From the NCBI GenBank assembly GCA_026770615.1, contig MU631365.1, forward strand, positions 1 to 16,012: a stretch of 16,012 nt of DNA, in the 5' to 3' direction. Shown here in pieces: positions 1 through 8,511 of this stretch. The notes beneath the pieces were generated by a model, which was not told the origin of the DNA, ran no database searches, and worked only from the letters and a program-made list of their open reading frames with translations. Origin of the DNA: Pavlovales sp. CCMP2436 (lineage: Eukaryota > Haptophyta > Pavlovophyceae > Pavlovales). The stretch's first letter is position 1. The number at the start of each line of letters is the position of its first letter. Both the position numbers and the translations under genes were made by a program.

Positions 1-264
1 ACGTTCGAGCGAGGAACCGGACAAATACTGAAGCAGGGTGGCTCGAACACATCACTCAACCAGGATTTGGTGTTACCGTTTATTCCAAACGTGCTAACCC
101 GGAGTCTATGGGGGCGCAACGTGCGACAGGTTGGGAAGGTGCAGGTGATCGGACGTGGAGGTGGAGCCACTGTCGCCGGTGTTGATAATGGAACTACGCG
201 GAGATTCAGAGACGCTCGCAGTCCCGAACCGCTATACCAGCTCACCTATAGGGGGGCTTGGTAG
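1..264 (+). other. possible fragment of a retroviral-type protease C-terminus (weak)
   Basis: An open frame enters from the left window edge and ends with a TAG at 262-264. About 20-45 codons in, it reads a stretch with the pattern IPN-x3-RSLWGRNV. This resembles the LWGRD-V/L helix motif at the C-terminus of aspartic proteases of some LTR retroelements and endogenous retroviruses. The catalytic D-T/S-G would lie outside the window, so the match rests on one short motif. The remaining codons are Gly/Arg-rich and show nothing recognisable. It may be a host-side retroelement remnant next to the viral element, or chance. Confidence 0.2.
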
Positions 265-267
265 TAT

Positions 268-322
268 AATTATAGGGTCGGGGTAGAGACTAGTTAGAAT
301 CGAGCTAGAATTATAGGGTCGG
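268..322. repeat. two copies of a 14-bp direct repeat
   Basis: AATTATAGGGTCGG occurs at 268-281 and again at 309-322, 41 bp apart. It is one of several short repeats in the left flank and contains no gene. Its function is unknown. Confidence 0.8.
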
Positions 323-332
323 TCGTATAATT

Positions 333-388
333 ACCGGATTGGCTCAAATCGCCTCGGGCTACCGGATTGGCACAAATCGCCTCGGGTT
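333..388. repeat. 28-bp tandem repeat, two copies
   Basis: Two adjacent 28-bp units (333-360 and 361-388) both begin ACCGGATTGG and contain CAAATCGCCTCGGG. They differ at two positions. This is a clear recent tandem duplication in non-coding sequence. Confidence 0.9.
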
Positions 389-430
389 GCAATATGCAGC
401 ACATCTAGGGTTAGCTCCCTCGATTTGACG

Positions 431-470
431 AAAGCCTCGGCAGACCTCCAAAAGCCTCGGTAGACCTCAA
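431..470. repeat. 20-bp tandem repeat, two copies
   Basis: Units AAAGCCTCGG-(C/T)-AGACCTC-(C/A)-A lie back to back at 431-450 and 451-470 with two differences. The GCCTCGG core is also found in the 28-bp repeat just upstream. The region 265-508 therefore looks like a patch of short satellites rather than coding sequence. Confidence 0.85.
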
Positions 471-508
471 GACGCGTTACCCAGACGTATTATTTTCTCG
501 ACTACACA

Positions 509-516
509 TATATAAC
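509..516 (+). promoter_or_regulatory. TATATAAC motif before the first early gene
   Basis: TATATAAC sits four bases upstream of the ATG at 521. The core ATATAAC recurs at 909-915, eight bases upstream of the next gene's ATG. The short distance is unusual for a TATA box, so this may instead be an initiator-like viral early element. Function is inferred from the recurrence only. Confidence 0.35.
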
Positions 517-520
517 GCTA

Positions 521-799
521 ATGGGTAGTCGGCATGAGATGACCGGTCGCGCACGCATTGGATACGTGGCAGGCGATAAAACGCCCGCAACAATCACCTG
601 CAGCGGGTGCCTGGAACTCAAGACGCCCAACCAGATGAACCATCGGCTACGCAAAACAAAAGAGATCACAATTACCGACAAGTGCTGCCTTTGCTATCGC
701 ATGCAAGCCCGCGTTAGGTCAATCCGGCATCGCATCACACATGACAACACGATCGAGCTACAGGAAGCCCTCGATTTGCTCGACGCGGCCTACCTCTGA
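521..799 (+). CDS. small protein with a CxxC/CxxC zinc-binding pattern
   Basis: This 92-aa reading frame starts at an ATG just after the TATATAAC motif. It shows Cys27-x2-Cys30 and Cys55-x2-Cys58, 24 residues apart, with an extra Cys56. That is the layout of a two-knuckle zinc ribbon or treble-clef-like fold. The linker between the pairs is basic, and the C-terminal third (residues about 70-92) is acidic and predicted helical. It is the first gene of the rightward replication block and is not visibly broken. Small zinc proteins in such positions are often regulators or DNA-binding accessory proteins, but no specific family was recognised. An alternative start is Met7 at 539. Confidence 0.5.
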   Translation: MGSRHEMTGRARIGYVAGDKTPATITCSGCLELKTPNQMNHRLRKTKEITITDKCCLCYRMQARVRSIRHRITHDNTIELQEALDLLDAAYL

Positions 800-827
800 T
801 CCCAAATCCCTCGGGAGCCAGATCCAA

Positions 828-863
828 AGTGTGACATCTCTAAAAAAGTATGACATCCCAAAA
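828..863. repeat. imperfect direct repeat between the first two genes
   Basis: AGTGTGACATCTCTAAAA (from 828) and AAGTATGACATCCCAAAA (847 onward) share a (G/A)TGACATC core followed by an A-rich end. They lie about 20 bp apart in the 124-bp gap between two rightward genes, a plausible place for a regulatory site. Nothing else was found in the gap. Confidence 0.5.
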
Positions 864-908
864 CCCCTCGCGTTAAAGATCTGGTCCAAATGAAAATCTC
901 ATCCAAGG

Positions 909-915
909 ATATAAC
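909..915 (+). promoter_or_regulatory. ATATAAC motif before the 180-aa gene
   Basis: This is the second copy of the ATATAAC core seen at 510-516, here eight bases upstream of the ATG at 924. It supports a shared early-gene signal, but the sample is only two. Confidence 0.3.
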
Positions 916-923
916 AAGAGACA

Positions 924-1466
924 ATGACCAACTATCGTCTTAGAAACATGGAGAACCTCGAGATTTTCAACGACCTCTTCACGCTTTACGGGCAGGTTCC
1001 ACCACGCACATTTGGGAAGGAAGGGTCCAATGCCTTGTTTTACAACAAACGATCAATTAAAGACCAACGGGTACCAAAAACACAGGGGGGATTCGACCGA
1101 CTCGAGCGTCGGGTTGCAAAGGAATCGCTTAGGATTGATAAGCTGTTACTCGATGATTTCTTCGGTACGCGTGCAGCAACCATCAAGAACAGATTCCTCA
1201 TAAACAAAGAAATACAACGCATTATGCAAAACCCACCAATAATTACAATCAAAAAAATTCTGTCGGGTTACACGACGGCTACGGTTCAATGGAACGCCAA
1301 CCCAGAGTTTGAAGCACAAATAGAAAGCTTTCAAGAATCACGAGTACTTAATCTAGAGAAGACACCAGAGTATCGTCGAATTCTATACTGCCTCGAGAAT
1401 CTAATCTATGCGCGAGCCATCGCCTTTGTAATCAAAAATGCTGTAAAAAAGAAGCAGACAAAATGA
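924..1466 (+). CDS. unknown basic 180-aa protein upstream of the polymerase (terminal-protein candidate)
   Basis: A 180-residue frame runs uninterrupted from an ATG at 924 to a TGA at 1464-1466. The stop overlaps the next ATG at 1463 (ATGA), so the two genes are tightly linked and possibly translationally coupled. The protein is hydrophilic and rich in Lys/Arg and Asn, with several likely helices and a very basic C-terminus (about residues 170-180). It has no Cys clusters, signal peptide or membrane segment. No family was recognised. Protein-primed polymerases need a terminal protein, and in phage phi29 that gene lies directly upstream of the polymerase. By position this is the best candidate here, but that is inference only. 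Confidence 0.55.
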   Translation: MTNYRLRNMENLEIFNDLFTLYGQVPPRTFGKEGSNALFYNKRSIKDQRVPKTQGGFDRLERRVAKESLRIDKLLLDDFFGTRAATIKNRFLINKEIQRIMQNPPIITIKKILSGYTTATVQWNANPEFEAQIESFQESRVLNLEKTPEYRRILYCLENLIYARAIAFVIKNAVKKKQTK

Positions 1467-4400
1467 ACCCCACAATTAGAGTGCTGACCTTAAGTATCAC
1501 ATCATCATATTTGGCGATGATCGAATTCATAGAGCATCCAATCCAAACTAAAACGTTTTACCTACACAGTGACAACGTAACCCGATACGGACCAATGAAT
1601 ACCAGTAGCGATCGCTTTAACAAGACTTTTCTGACTTATATCGATCGAGAAGCGCATGGTCAAAACCTTTTCAAATTTTGCGTTCAGAAACGAGTCAGCA
1701 ACAGTACCAGGACTATGGATCACTGCCCCACAGAAGCTCGTAATCGGCATGATGCCCTCCATGCTCAACGACCCGTCCGGCAGCTACGTCGAACTACCTG
1801 AATCGCTTCGCAATCCGAAAAAGACAATAGTCAACCCAAAAAACACCGACAACAAGTGTTTTCTCTGGGCAAGTCTAGTCCCATTTGCTAGGGAAAGCGG
1901 AGACGTTCACCTAGAGCGAGTCAGCGTCCTCCGAAAGCACGAGTCAAAGATCAAGGAGCCCGAAGGTGTCGAGTACCCTATTTGCGGAGAGACAATAGAC
2001 CTGTGGGAAATTGCAAACCCCAAAATTACATGGTCGTTGTACAGCGCATGTTCCTCATCAAAAGAAAACGTAGAAATCAACTGCATACGAGTTGCACCGG
2101 CGCCTTACCAACGCAAACGCCGCCACATCATGTTATTGTCCTACAATGGACACTACGTTCATATCGGATCGCTCGACGCACTGCTTACAGTTGATAACGA
2201 CAAACGAACTTTTTGCCCATGCTGCCACACCTACGCTTACAAGAACTCGGCATCAAGTGTCGAGCGAATGAAAGATCACGTGCTAAAATGTAACGGTAAA
2301 AATCAGACATCAATCCTTCACAAGGATGAGTGGCTTATAACGGCTACCCCACACGAGCGCGCAATGCTTATAACGGACCCCGAACAAAGAGAAAAAGGTA
2401 TGTAGGACACCTCAACGCTAAAGTATAAACCGTGGGACGCTCTGGACCAAAGAGCTCCAGTGGTTGCTTACGCTGATTTTGAAGCTACGGCTATTCCAGG
2501 AAGCCCACACCAAGCTGTCTCTTACGAAATGCGGCTGGTGAAATCCAACGGATCACCCGACGAAATTTACAATTACCTTGGTGATGATGCTCATGTTCAC
2601 TTTGTACGATTGCTTGTTGAGCTGGACAAAAAATACAGATTTTTTTTAATGCACACCCAGTTTTTGCAAAAAGCACGCCAGACGAGTTTACAGCTGCAAC
2701 CAAGTGCTACATGTGCAAGGAAACAATGCATCCCAACAACAAGAACCTCGACCACTCACACATTACCGGTGAGTTCCTAGGAGCTGCGTGCACGCGGTGC
2801 AACACCCACAGACGCCGGGATAAACACGTAAATATGTATTTCCACAACGCGCAAGGTTACGATACACATCACGTTTGGCTCGCGTTGCAATCGTGTGGAG
2901 ACGTTATACGCTCGGCAAGCGGCAACCATCAGTCTCCTCAGAGTGGTGATAAAAATGAATACAAAAATGACGATGAAGATGACGATAAAAAAAACACACA
3001 AAATTAATATCGGTGGAATCCCGCAAAATAGCGAGAAAATGAAAACCTTAAACGTTGGTCTTTTCAGCTGCCGAGACTCAATGGACTTTATGGCAAGCTC
3101 GCTTGACAAACTCATCGGTCTGGTGCCCGACGAAGCAAAAATCAGAATTAGAAGTGTAGCGGTAGAACACGCCCAGACAAAGTCGCTCCCAATTGAACAA
3201 GTGTTTAACCAGCTCAAAACGAAAGGGTGTTTCCCATACGAGCACGACTGGTAAAACAATCTCGACCAAGAAATTGATGCAACCCATTTTGCTTCATCGC
3301 TCGGCAACGTTTACAGCTTGACTTCGGTGGCATCTGACGGGGCAAAAACAATCGACAAAGAAATCGAGTCGAATCTGGCAAACAAAATAGAACTAACAAG
3401 AACAACAACCGAAAAACGCGTTGCCGAAATGAAGAAAGACCTGCAAATAACGACATACCGCGAGCTGCACCTCTACCTGGCTATCGACGTCGCTGGTCTT
3501 ACGGACGTTATGGAAAACTTGAGAGGGATGATGTACAAAGAGTTCCGGGTGGATATGGCCCACACGTTCGGTCTTCCAACGCTTGCAAAATCAATAGCGC
3601 TTATAATGATACGCGACTCGGCCGAGCAAACCGGTGTTAGCGGAATTTCACCTCTAGAGACCACTGACCAGTACCGATTCTTTGAAGAATCCAAAGTGGG
3701 TGGAATTGCAATGAGCAAGCAGCAGCACGCAAAAGCCGAAAACAGACCTTGCTCGGAAGGGTATGATGAAAACAAACCGACTATTGCACTCGAAGAGCAA
3801 GACGCTGTTGGTCTTTACGCCACTGTGCAACATGTTAAGCTTCCATATGGTGAATATCACGATTACACGCCAGAAGAGCTCGAGGGTTTTGATGTAAACG
3901 ATAAAAAATGGGGTTCACTACCTTCAACACCTGAAGCCATTGAGTTTCCAGACCGGTGGCAGACGGATGACGGTTGCTACGTGGAATGCGACTTGATCAT
4001 ACCGGAAGACCTGCACGACAAGTTTAACGAGCTCCCACCGGCACCTACGCACTCCATCGCTAACCGTCTTTGGCTCTCGGAAAGTCAGCAAAAAGCACTA
4101 AAGGGTACGTGCCCTACCAAAAAGCTAAATACCACACTTTGCAACAAAAAGAATTACAGATGTCACATATCGCTACTAAAGCTGTGGGTAAGCCTAGGAT
4201 GTGTGGTCAAAAAAGGGTCCGTTCACCGTGTCATTTCATTTAAGCAATCTATTTTTATGAGGTCATTCATTGAAAAAATGACAGCCCTACGGCGTGCGGC
4301 GACAAACGATCTTGAGGGTGGTTTTTGGAAGCTGTGTGGCAACGCGGTTTATGGTAAGATGGGCGAGTGCATCCACGACCGTAGCAGCCTTTGCTTTACA

Positions 4401-5471
4401 ACGCGCGCCAAGATTTTCAAGCACAGGGTAGAGTCAGGACGTTGCCAACGTGTTATCCCTATAACCGACGACTTTGTTTGCTTCTTCATGCAACCTCAAT
4501 CACTATTGGCTGATAAGCCAATTGCAGCTGGCTGTTCCATCCTCGATTTGAGTAAGTTGTTGATGTATTCGTTTTGGTATAAAGTACTACAGCCCACGTT
4601 TGGTGTCGAGAATTTGAAACTAACGGCAATGGATACCGACTGCTTTACGTACTCGGTCAATTGCGAATCAGCAAAGCTTTATAACGAGAAAAAAGAAATT
4701 TTAGCACCTTTATGGTTTGATCGTTCGGAATTTGATTCGAAAGACAAACGCTATAGTCTGGCAAACAAGAAACGTGCGGGGTGTTTTGCAGAGGAAAACA
4801 AATCAGTCGAAATCCTAGAAATGCGTGCAATTGCGGCAAAATGTTACACGTACAAGCTTGCAAACGGATACACCGATACCCGTTTAAAAGGCATCCCAAA
4901 ATCTATATCTCGGCAGCTAAACATGAATCACTTTGAGACGGCAGCAGAAGGTGGGCAAATATCCGCAAGTTTTAACAGGTTCAAGTCAAAAGGTCATTCT
5001 GTAACACTAGTGAACATGGAAAAAAAGGCGTTGAAATGGGGTGATGACAAATCGTACACGTCTCCGAGCGGGCTTTCGCTTTCGCATGGGCACAAAAACT
5101 CACTAAGCGCTGGTGAAGTGCAAAAGTCAGCTCGTCCACCACAAAGTCGGGAATACTTAAGAATGCCACCAACAATCTCAATTTTCAGCGGTGAAACCCA
5201 GTACTACCGCGAAGTTGTCCACAGAAAACCGGTTGGACCATGGATCCCCACAACCCCACGATTCTTAGCAGACAATTACCCGGAAAGTGACTGGGAAAAA
5301 ATATCAGGAACACCCGAAGAGCTGCTAGTCATTTTTAAAGAACGATGGAACGTGCGGGCGGTTTTGTTCGATGATCTGTATTTTCCAAAATTCGAGGTGT
5401 TTAACAATATTCACTGCAAATTCATGATACACCCCGGGGACGATGAGGAGGACAGTGGCTACGACGAATAA
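1463..5471 (+). pseudogene. protein-primed family B DNA polymerase (pPolB), disrupted
   Basis: This gene would copy the element's linear DNA from a protein primer. Visible parts in order are: an N-terminal segment with the NPKNTDNKCFLWA pattern (near 1840-1875); a CxxC...H...C zinc motif (near 2217-2295); Exo I YADFEA (near 2470); a Cys/His insert (2705-2803); Exo II NAQGYD (near 2850); Exo III Y-x3-D (near 3474-3488); motif A D-x2-G-LY (3801 onward); motif B GNAVYGK (near 4340-4358); and motif C DTD (4632-4640). The last 717 codons (3318-5471) are open. Breaks are a frame change around 1640-1760, TAG at 2403-2405, a frame change at a T8 run (2640-2647), a frame change at an A8 run (2987-2994), and in-frame TAA at 3252-3254. 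TAA at 5469-5471 is either the natural end or a further nonsense change, since the frame stays open beyond it. The N-terminal start is taken as the ATG at 1463 and is uncertain. Confidence 0.93.
2705..2803 (+). other. endonuclease VII-like Cys/His insert inside the polymerase exonuclease domain
   Basis: Between Exo I and Exo II the polymerase contains C-x2-C (codons at 2705 and 2714), then D-H-S-H-x-TG (from 2750), then C-x2-C-N (from 2789). This C-x2-C...DHxHxTG...C-x2-CN arrangement matches the recombination endonuclease VII / treble-clef type of zinc domain. Comparable inserts are familiar from transposon and virus pPolB proteins of the Polinton group. Whether it cuts DNA or is only structural cannot be told. 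Confidence 0.7.
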
Positions 5472-6291
5472 ATTTACGATTACTACGGCAAGGACGAACA
5501 CGAAGAATTAATAGACACAACATGGGTCGACGAGACAACCAGCGATCTCGAGCTTAGCTTGCTCGCAGCTTTCAAAAGTCGGCAGAGGACGTATTTCCGT
5601 AAAACCACGCCAGGCGGAGAAGAGTTTGGGAGGGCATATGTGCAAGCTCCTGGTGGAAGGTGGGTTGAAGATGACAACGGAAGGCGAAAATGGCGCTCGG
5701 CAGCGCTACAAGGGTGCCCCAGAGAACTTCGTATGAAACTAGCGCAGAAAAATTACCTGGACCTGGACATGGTCGGTGCTGCACCCTGCCTCATGATGAC
5801 TCTCGCTAGAGAATGCGGGCTCGAAGACAAAGTGCCACATTTGAAAGAGCTTGCAAGAGACGTGAAAGCTGCCCGACTAACAATATGCAGCACGAGCAAG
5901 TGCACAATGGATGAAGCCAAACGTATAATCAACAAGGTACTCCACGAGTCTCCAGAACGATGAAAGCGAGTTCCTAACCCGCTTACGTGAAGAGTCCTTC
6001 TCGATCGCCGAATGTTTATGGGAAAACCCAAAGTGGAAAAGTGTTCGGGAGCTGTGCGTAAAGGAACGGCCAAAATTCCAGTTGCTGAGTAGGGTGTGGC
6101 AGTCGCTTGAGCACACGGCTTTGATGACGGTGTGGGCGCTGCTGCAAAACGACCGGCGAGTGGCTTTCATATTCGATGGGATGCTCGTGCCAAGGTGTCT
6201 AGTTGAAAGCGAGGAGCTATTGGTCAGCCGGTTCGACGAAGCCATCCGTGAACTGTGTCAGGAACTCAAGTGGGCGGTAAAAGAATGGTAG
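5472..6291 (+). pseudogene. DNA-polymerase-A-like / primase-helicase N-terminal-like domain, in frame after pPolB, broken
   Basis: Directly after the TAA at 5469 the polymerase frame stays open to 5963, beginning with an acidic stretch and without an early ATG. It contains YLDLDMVGAAP (near 5754-5786). After a one-base frame change near 5905-5945 it continues to 6291 with an aligned Glu (SLEHTAL) and an IFDGMLV motif (near 6169-6190). The D-x-D...E...FDG order matches the polymerase-A-like region that precedes superfamily 3 helicases in replication proteins of large DNA viruses and virophage-like elements. No Walker A helicase motif follows, so it is a partial or minimal version. The lack of an in-frame ATG suggests an ancestral fusion to pPolB or use of the upstream start. 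Confidence 0.55.
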
Positions 6292-6695
6292 GGAGCGTTA
6301 GACTGCGTCCAAATAAAAATCTAGAGTACCACTATACCCAACTGTCAATGTGCATCAACTCAGAGCTCCAGCTTCTAATCGCGATTAACGCCGGGAGAAT
6401 GACTCATCACTTCAATAAACAAGACCTGTTTGGCAAGTACAACTACGGTGACGTTAGGGTGCTAAATCAGTTCAGGGGCAAGTTCAAAATAGAGGGCCAT
6501 CTTGTTAACCCTGACACTCTTGATGTTTACGATCATTTGCACTTTGAAGCCGACGAGAAACGACTCTATGTGATAGCAGATAGCTATGATGGGTATTGTG
6601 GTGAAGAGCTGATAGCCGAATGCCCAACACCAATTGTACTGATGCACCTTATGAGCATCCAGATGCAGAAACGCAGACCTTGGGTAGAGCACTAA
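6285..6695 (+). CDS. unknown 136-aa protein at the end of the replication block
   Basis: The frame begins with an ATG at 6285 that overlaps the stop of the preceding gene (TAG at 6289-6291) and ends at a TAA at 6693-6695. The middle (about residues 45-115) looks like a real folded domain, rich in Tyr, Asp and Gly, with alternating hydrophobic residues. No family was recognised and no Walker, zinc or membrane motif is visible. Because it starts in the overlap, it could be a coupled separate gene. It could also be the frame-shifted continuation of the polymerase-A-like domain upstream. Immediately downstream lie minisatellites that may have truncated it. Confidence 0.45.
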   Translation: MVGSVRLRPNKNLEYHYTQLSMCINSELQLLIAINAGRMTHHFNKQDLFGKYNYGDVRVLNQFRGKFKIEGHLVNPDTLDVYDHLHFEADEKRLYVIADSYDGYCGEELIAECPTPIVLMHLMSIQMQKRRPWVEH

Positions 6696-6706
6696 GTGCA
6701 CACCGC

Positions 6707-6742
6707 AAACCACTTACCTTGAAACCACTTACCTTGAAACCA
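6707..6742. repeat. 15-bp tandem repeat, about 2.4 copies
   Basis: AAACCACTTACCTTG is repeated exactly at 6707-6721 and 6722-6736, followed by a partial AAACCA. The period of 15 keeps the reading frame. Confidence 0.9.
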
Positions 6743-6760
6743 TTCGCGAACCCCACACGA

Positions 6761-6804
6761 CGCCACCTAGTCGCCACCTCGACGCCACCTCGACGCCAAC
6801 GAGA
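6761..6804. repeat. 11-bp minisatellite, about four copies
   Basis: Units of CGCCACCT-(C/A)-G-(A/T) start at 6761, 6772 and 6783, with a diverged copy at 6794. The period of 11 does not keep frame, which fits non-coding or decaying sequence. Confidence 0.85.
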
Positions 6805-7058
6805 CCCCCACATGATCGCTCGAGGTCGAAGAGGTAGAGAGGTTCGTCGCCGCCAAGTCCATCGCGATCCACCAAGCCATCGCGGACCATCGAGACGTCC
6901 TTTCCGTCCAAAAGCGGTAAACGGTCATTTCGTCTTTTTCACATTTCGTCAATATCATTTTAAGACACATTCACCTTTGATCAAATACGATTGCGCACGT
7001 GTTTTTGCACGATCTTAAAAGATGCGTTTGTGGTTAAGCTGCTCAATCAAAAGGGAAC

Positions 7059-7090
7059 AATTTCACACTAAGGTAAGATCACGTGAAATT
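7059..7090. repeat. 8-bp inverted repeat with 16-bp loop
   Basis: AATTTCAC (7059-7066) and GTGAAATT (7083-7090) are perfect complements. The second arm overlaps the palindrome TCACGTGA (7079-7086). It could form a small hairpin near the 3' end of both converging blocks. Function is unknown. Confidence 0.4.
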
Positions 7091-7121
7091 TCGAAGTCAG
7101 CTACCGGAGGCCTTGGCCAAA

Positions 7122-7127
7122 AATAAA
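7122..7127 (+). terminator. AATAAA polyadenylation signal for the replication block
   Basis: AATAAA in an A-rich context lies downstream of the last rightward ORF and before the convergent capsid gene. It is the natural candidate 3' signal for the early transcripts. The call rests on the motif and position only. Confidence 0.4.
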
Positions 7128-7239
7128 AAAAAGGTATCGTTAATGATCGAGCAAGAATTCCATCAAGTTCTCTTTTTTGATCGTCTTCGAAACCATGGTT
7201 GATCAAAATGGATCTTGACTGTAATTTAGCGCTTAGAGG

Positions 7240-8511
7240 TTAATTCTCGTACGTCATCAGGCCGCCCTGGCAGACAATCATTTTCTCCGACTGGACGAAG
7301 AAGTCGACATACAAGGCCGGGTTGGTGCTTGAGATTTTGGCTTCGAACACGACGTGAAGGGCCTGCGTCGAGATTCCGTCCGAGAGCGAGTCCGATGAAG
7401 GGAACGCGGCCAGAGAGAGACCGACCGCGAAGCCACCATTGAGGTACTCTTCAGCCGAGATGCACGAGCGTGCAGCTACATCAGCAATGCCACCGCCAAA
7501 AGCACGCGCCAGCTCCGCACGAGCTTCAGCAGCGCTGTTCGTGCAATCGACGGCAGATTGAGGTATGACTAGGCTACCAACTTTAAAGCGGTACTCAACC
7601 ATGCCTGCCTTGGTACGTAGCGAAATCAGCTTGCGAGAAAAGGTGTTTGAGACGGCAGACTCACGCAGCACCACAAAGATATTAGAGAGCTGGCTGACTC
7701 GCACCGGTATTTGCGCCGAGATAAAGCCTGAGTTCGCCGCAACCGTCGTACGAAAGCTCGTAAAGTCCATGCACGGGCAGTGGACGATTTTGTTCAAGCC
7801 GTCGATCATGGCCTTCTCAACAGCCCCGTCGAGGCGAACCTGACTGATGTGAAGTTTTGCATTGCTAATAGTGCAGCCAGTCAGAGCCGAAGGTGCATCC
7901 GCGTAAGTACCCCAGTTGGTCTGCACAGCCCAATTCACCTCCAGTCGAATGCTGTCCAAAAGCTGTGACAGAGGGATAGCCTTCATCGCGAGAGTGCCTA
8001 ATACGTTTATCAACGGCAGTGCAACCGTGAGCGAATTACCGGCCGTGATAGTCGCTTCTCCTCGAGAATAATAAGCGCTATTTATATTCGCTCCAGTTGG
8101 TGAGAGGGTTGAAACGTTAAAGTCTGCGATGCCGCGAACTGTGCCTGACGAACGAAGTGAATCAAGGTCGGTTGTGAAATCTTGAGTTAGCGCGAAAAGG
8201 GCTCCAAATTCGTTAATCTGCGAAATCAGAACACTACCGTAGAAAATAGACAAACTCTGAATGCACGCATGCCCTCCACCGTCAAGCGTCATTGGACCAA
8301 TGTTCACGAGGTTATTGATGGTGTAGCTCAGCACTGTCTGAGTAGGGTCCAAATGAAGCCCGGCTTGGCCGCACGGGATCGAGAATTCTGCCTTGCTACC
8401 CCCAACCATTGGACCACCACCGTGTGATGGGGATAGGTACGATCGAATCACTTCTGCCGGAGGGGCCACCGCACGGGGCACGTAGTTAAAGAACTCTGGT
8501 AGACTCTCCAT
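7240..8511 (-). CDS. major capsid protein, double jelly-roll type (probable)
   Basis: This 423-aa open frame has ATG at 8509-8511 and TAA at 7240-7242, and it is not interrupted. Residues 43-60 read F-x-IPCG...LDPTQT, followed by an L-D-G-G-G...IQSL-x-I-x-YGS segment (about 76-93). A V-E-Y-R-F-K-V-G-S...P segment lies near residues 305-325. This order matches major capsid proteins of the Polinton-like / adinto-like group: the IP-G/LDP entry, the strand before a surface loop, and the late Y-x-F-x-VGS-x-x-P strand. The composition is beta-rich (Ser, Thr, Val, Gly), with no signal peptide. It is shorter than typical Polinton hexon-like capsids. It heads the leftward capsid block, followed by the small virion protein and penton genes. 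The function is inferred from motifs recalled without alignment. Confidence 0.72.
   Translation of the reverse strand: MESLPEFFNYVPRAVAPPAEVIRSYLSPSHGGGPMVGGSKAEFSIPCGQAGLHLDPTQTVLSYTINNLVNIGPMTLDGGGHACIQSLSIFYGSVLISQINEFGALFALTQDFTTDLDSLRSSGTVRGIADFNVSTLSPTGANINSAYYSRGEATITAGNSLTVALPLINVLGTLAMKAIPLSQLLDSIRLEVNWAVQTNWGTYADAPSALTGCTISNAKLHISQVRLDGAVEKAMIDGLNKIVHCPCMDFTSFRTTVAANSGFISAQIPVRVSQLSNIFVVLRESAVSNTFSRKLISLRTKAGMVEYRFKVGSLVIPQSAVDCTNSAAEARAELARAFGGGIADVAARSCISAEEYLNGGFAVGLSLAAFPSSDSLSDGISTQALHVVFEAKISSTNPALYVDFFVQSEKMIVCQGGLMTYEN

Larger units (their letters stand above)
6696..7239. other. intergenic region between replication and capsid blocks
   Basis: This 544-bp stretch lies tail-to-tail between the rightward replication genes and the leftward capsid gene. 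It holds two minisatellites (6707-6742 and 6761-6804) and a short open frame at 6816-6920. That frame reads as an acidic, helical 34-residue peptide in the same frame as the 136-aa gene, and may be a detached C-terminal piece of it. It also holds an AATAAA signal (7122-7127), a short inverted repeat (7059-7090) and several GATC palindromes. A longer open frame crossing 6620-7018 is very Arg/Pro-rich, follows the repeats and looks spurious. Confidence 0.5.

Noticed and set aside
2394..2460. A GTATGT that looks like a 5' splice site at the polymerase TAG, suggesting an intron.
   Set aside because: The sequence after the TAG reads, in the same frame, as polymerase-like residues leading straight into Exo I, so it appears to be exon with a nonsense codon.
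6620..7018. 132-aa Arg/Pro-rich rightward frame.
   Set aside because: It begins inside the 136-aa gene in another frame and passes through minisatellites and AT-rich intergenic sequence. No protein-like pattern is seen.
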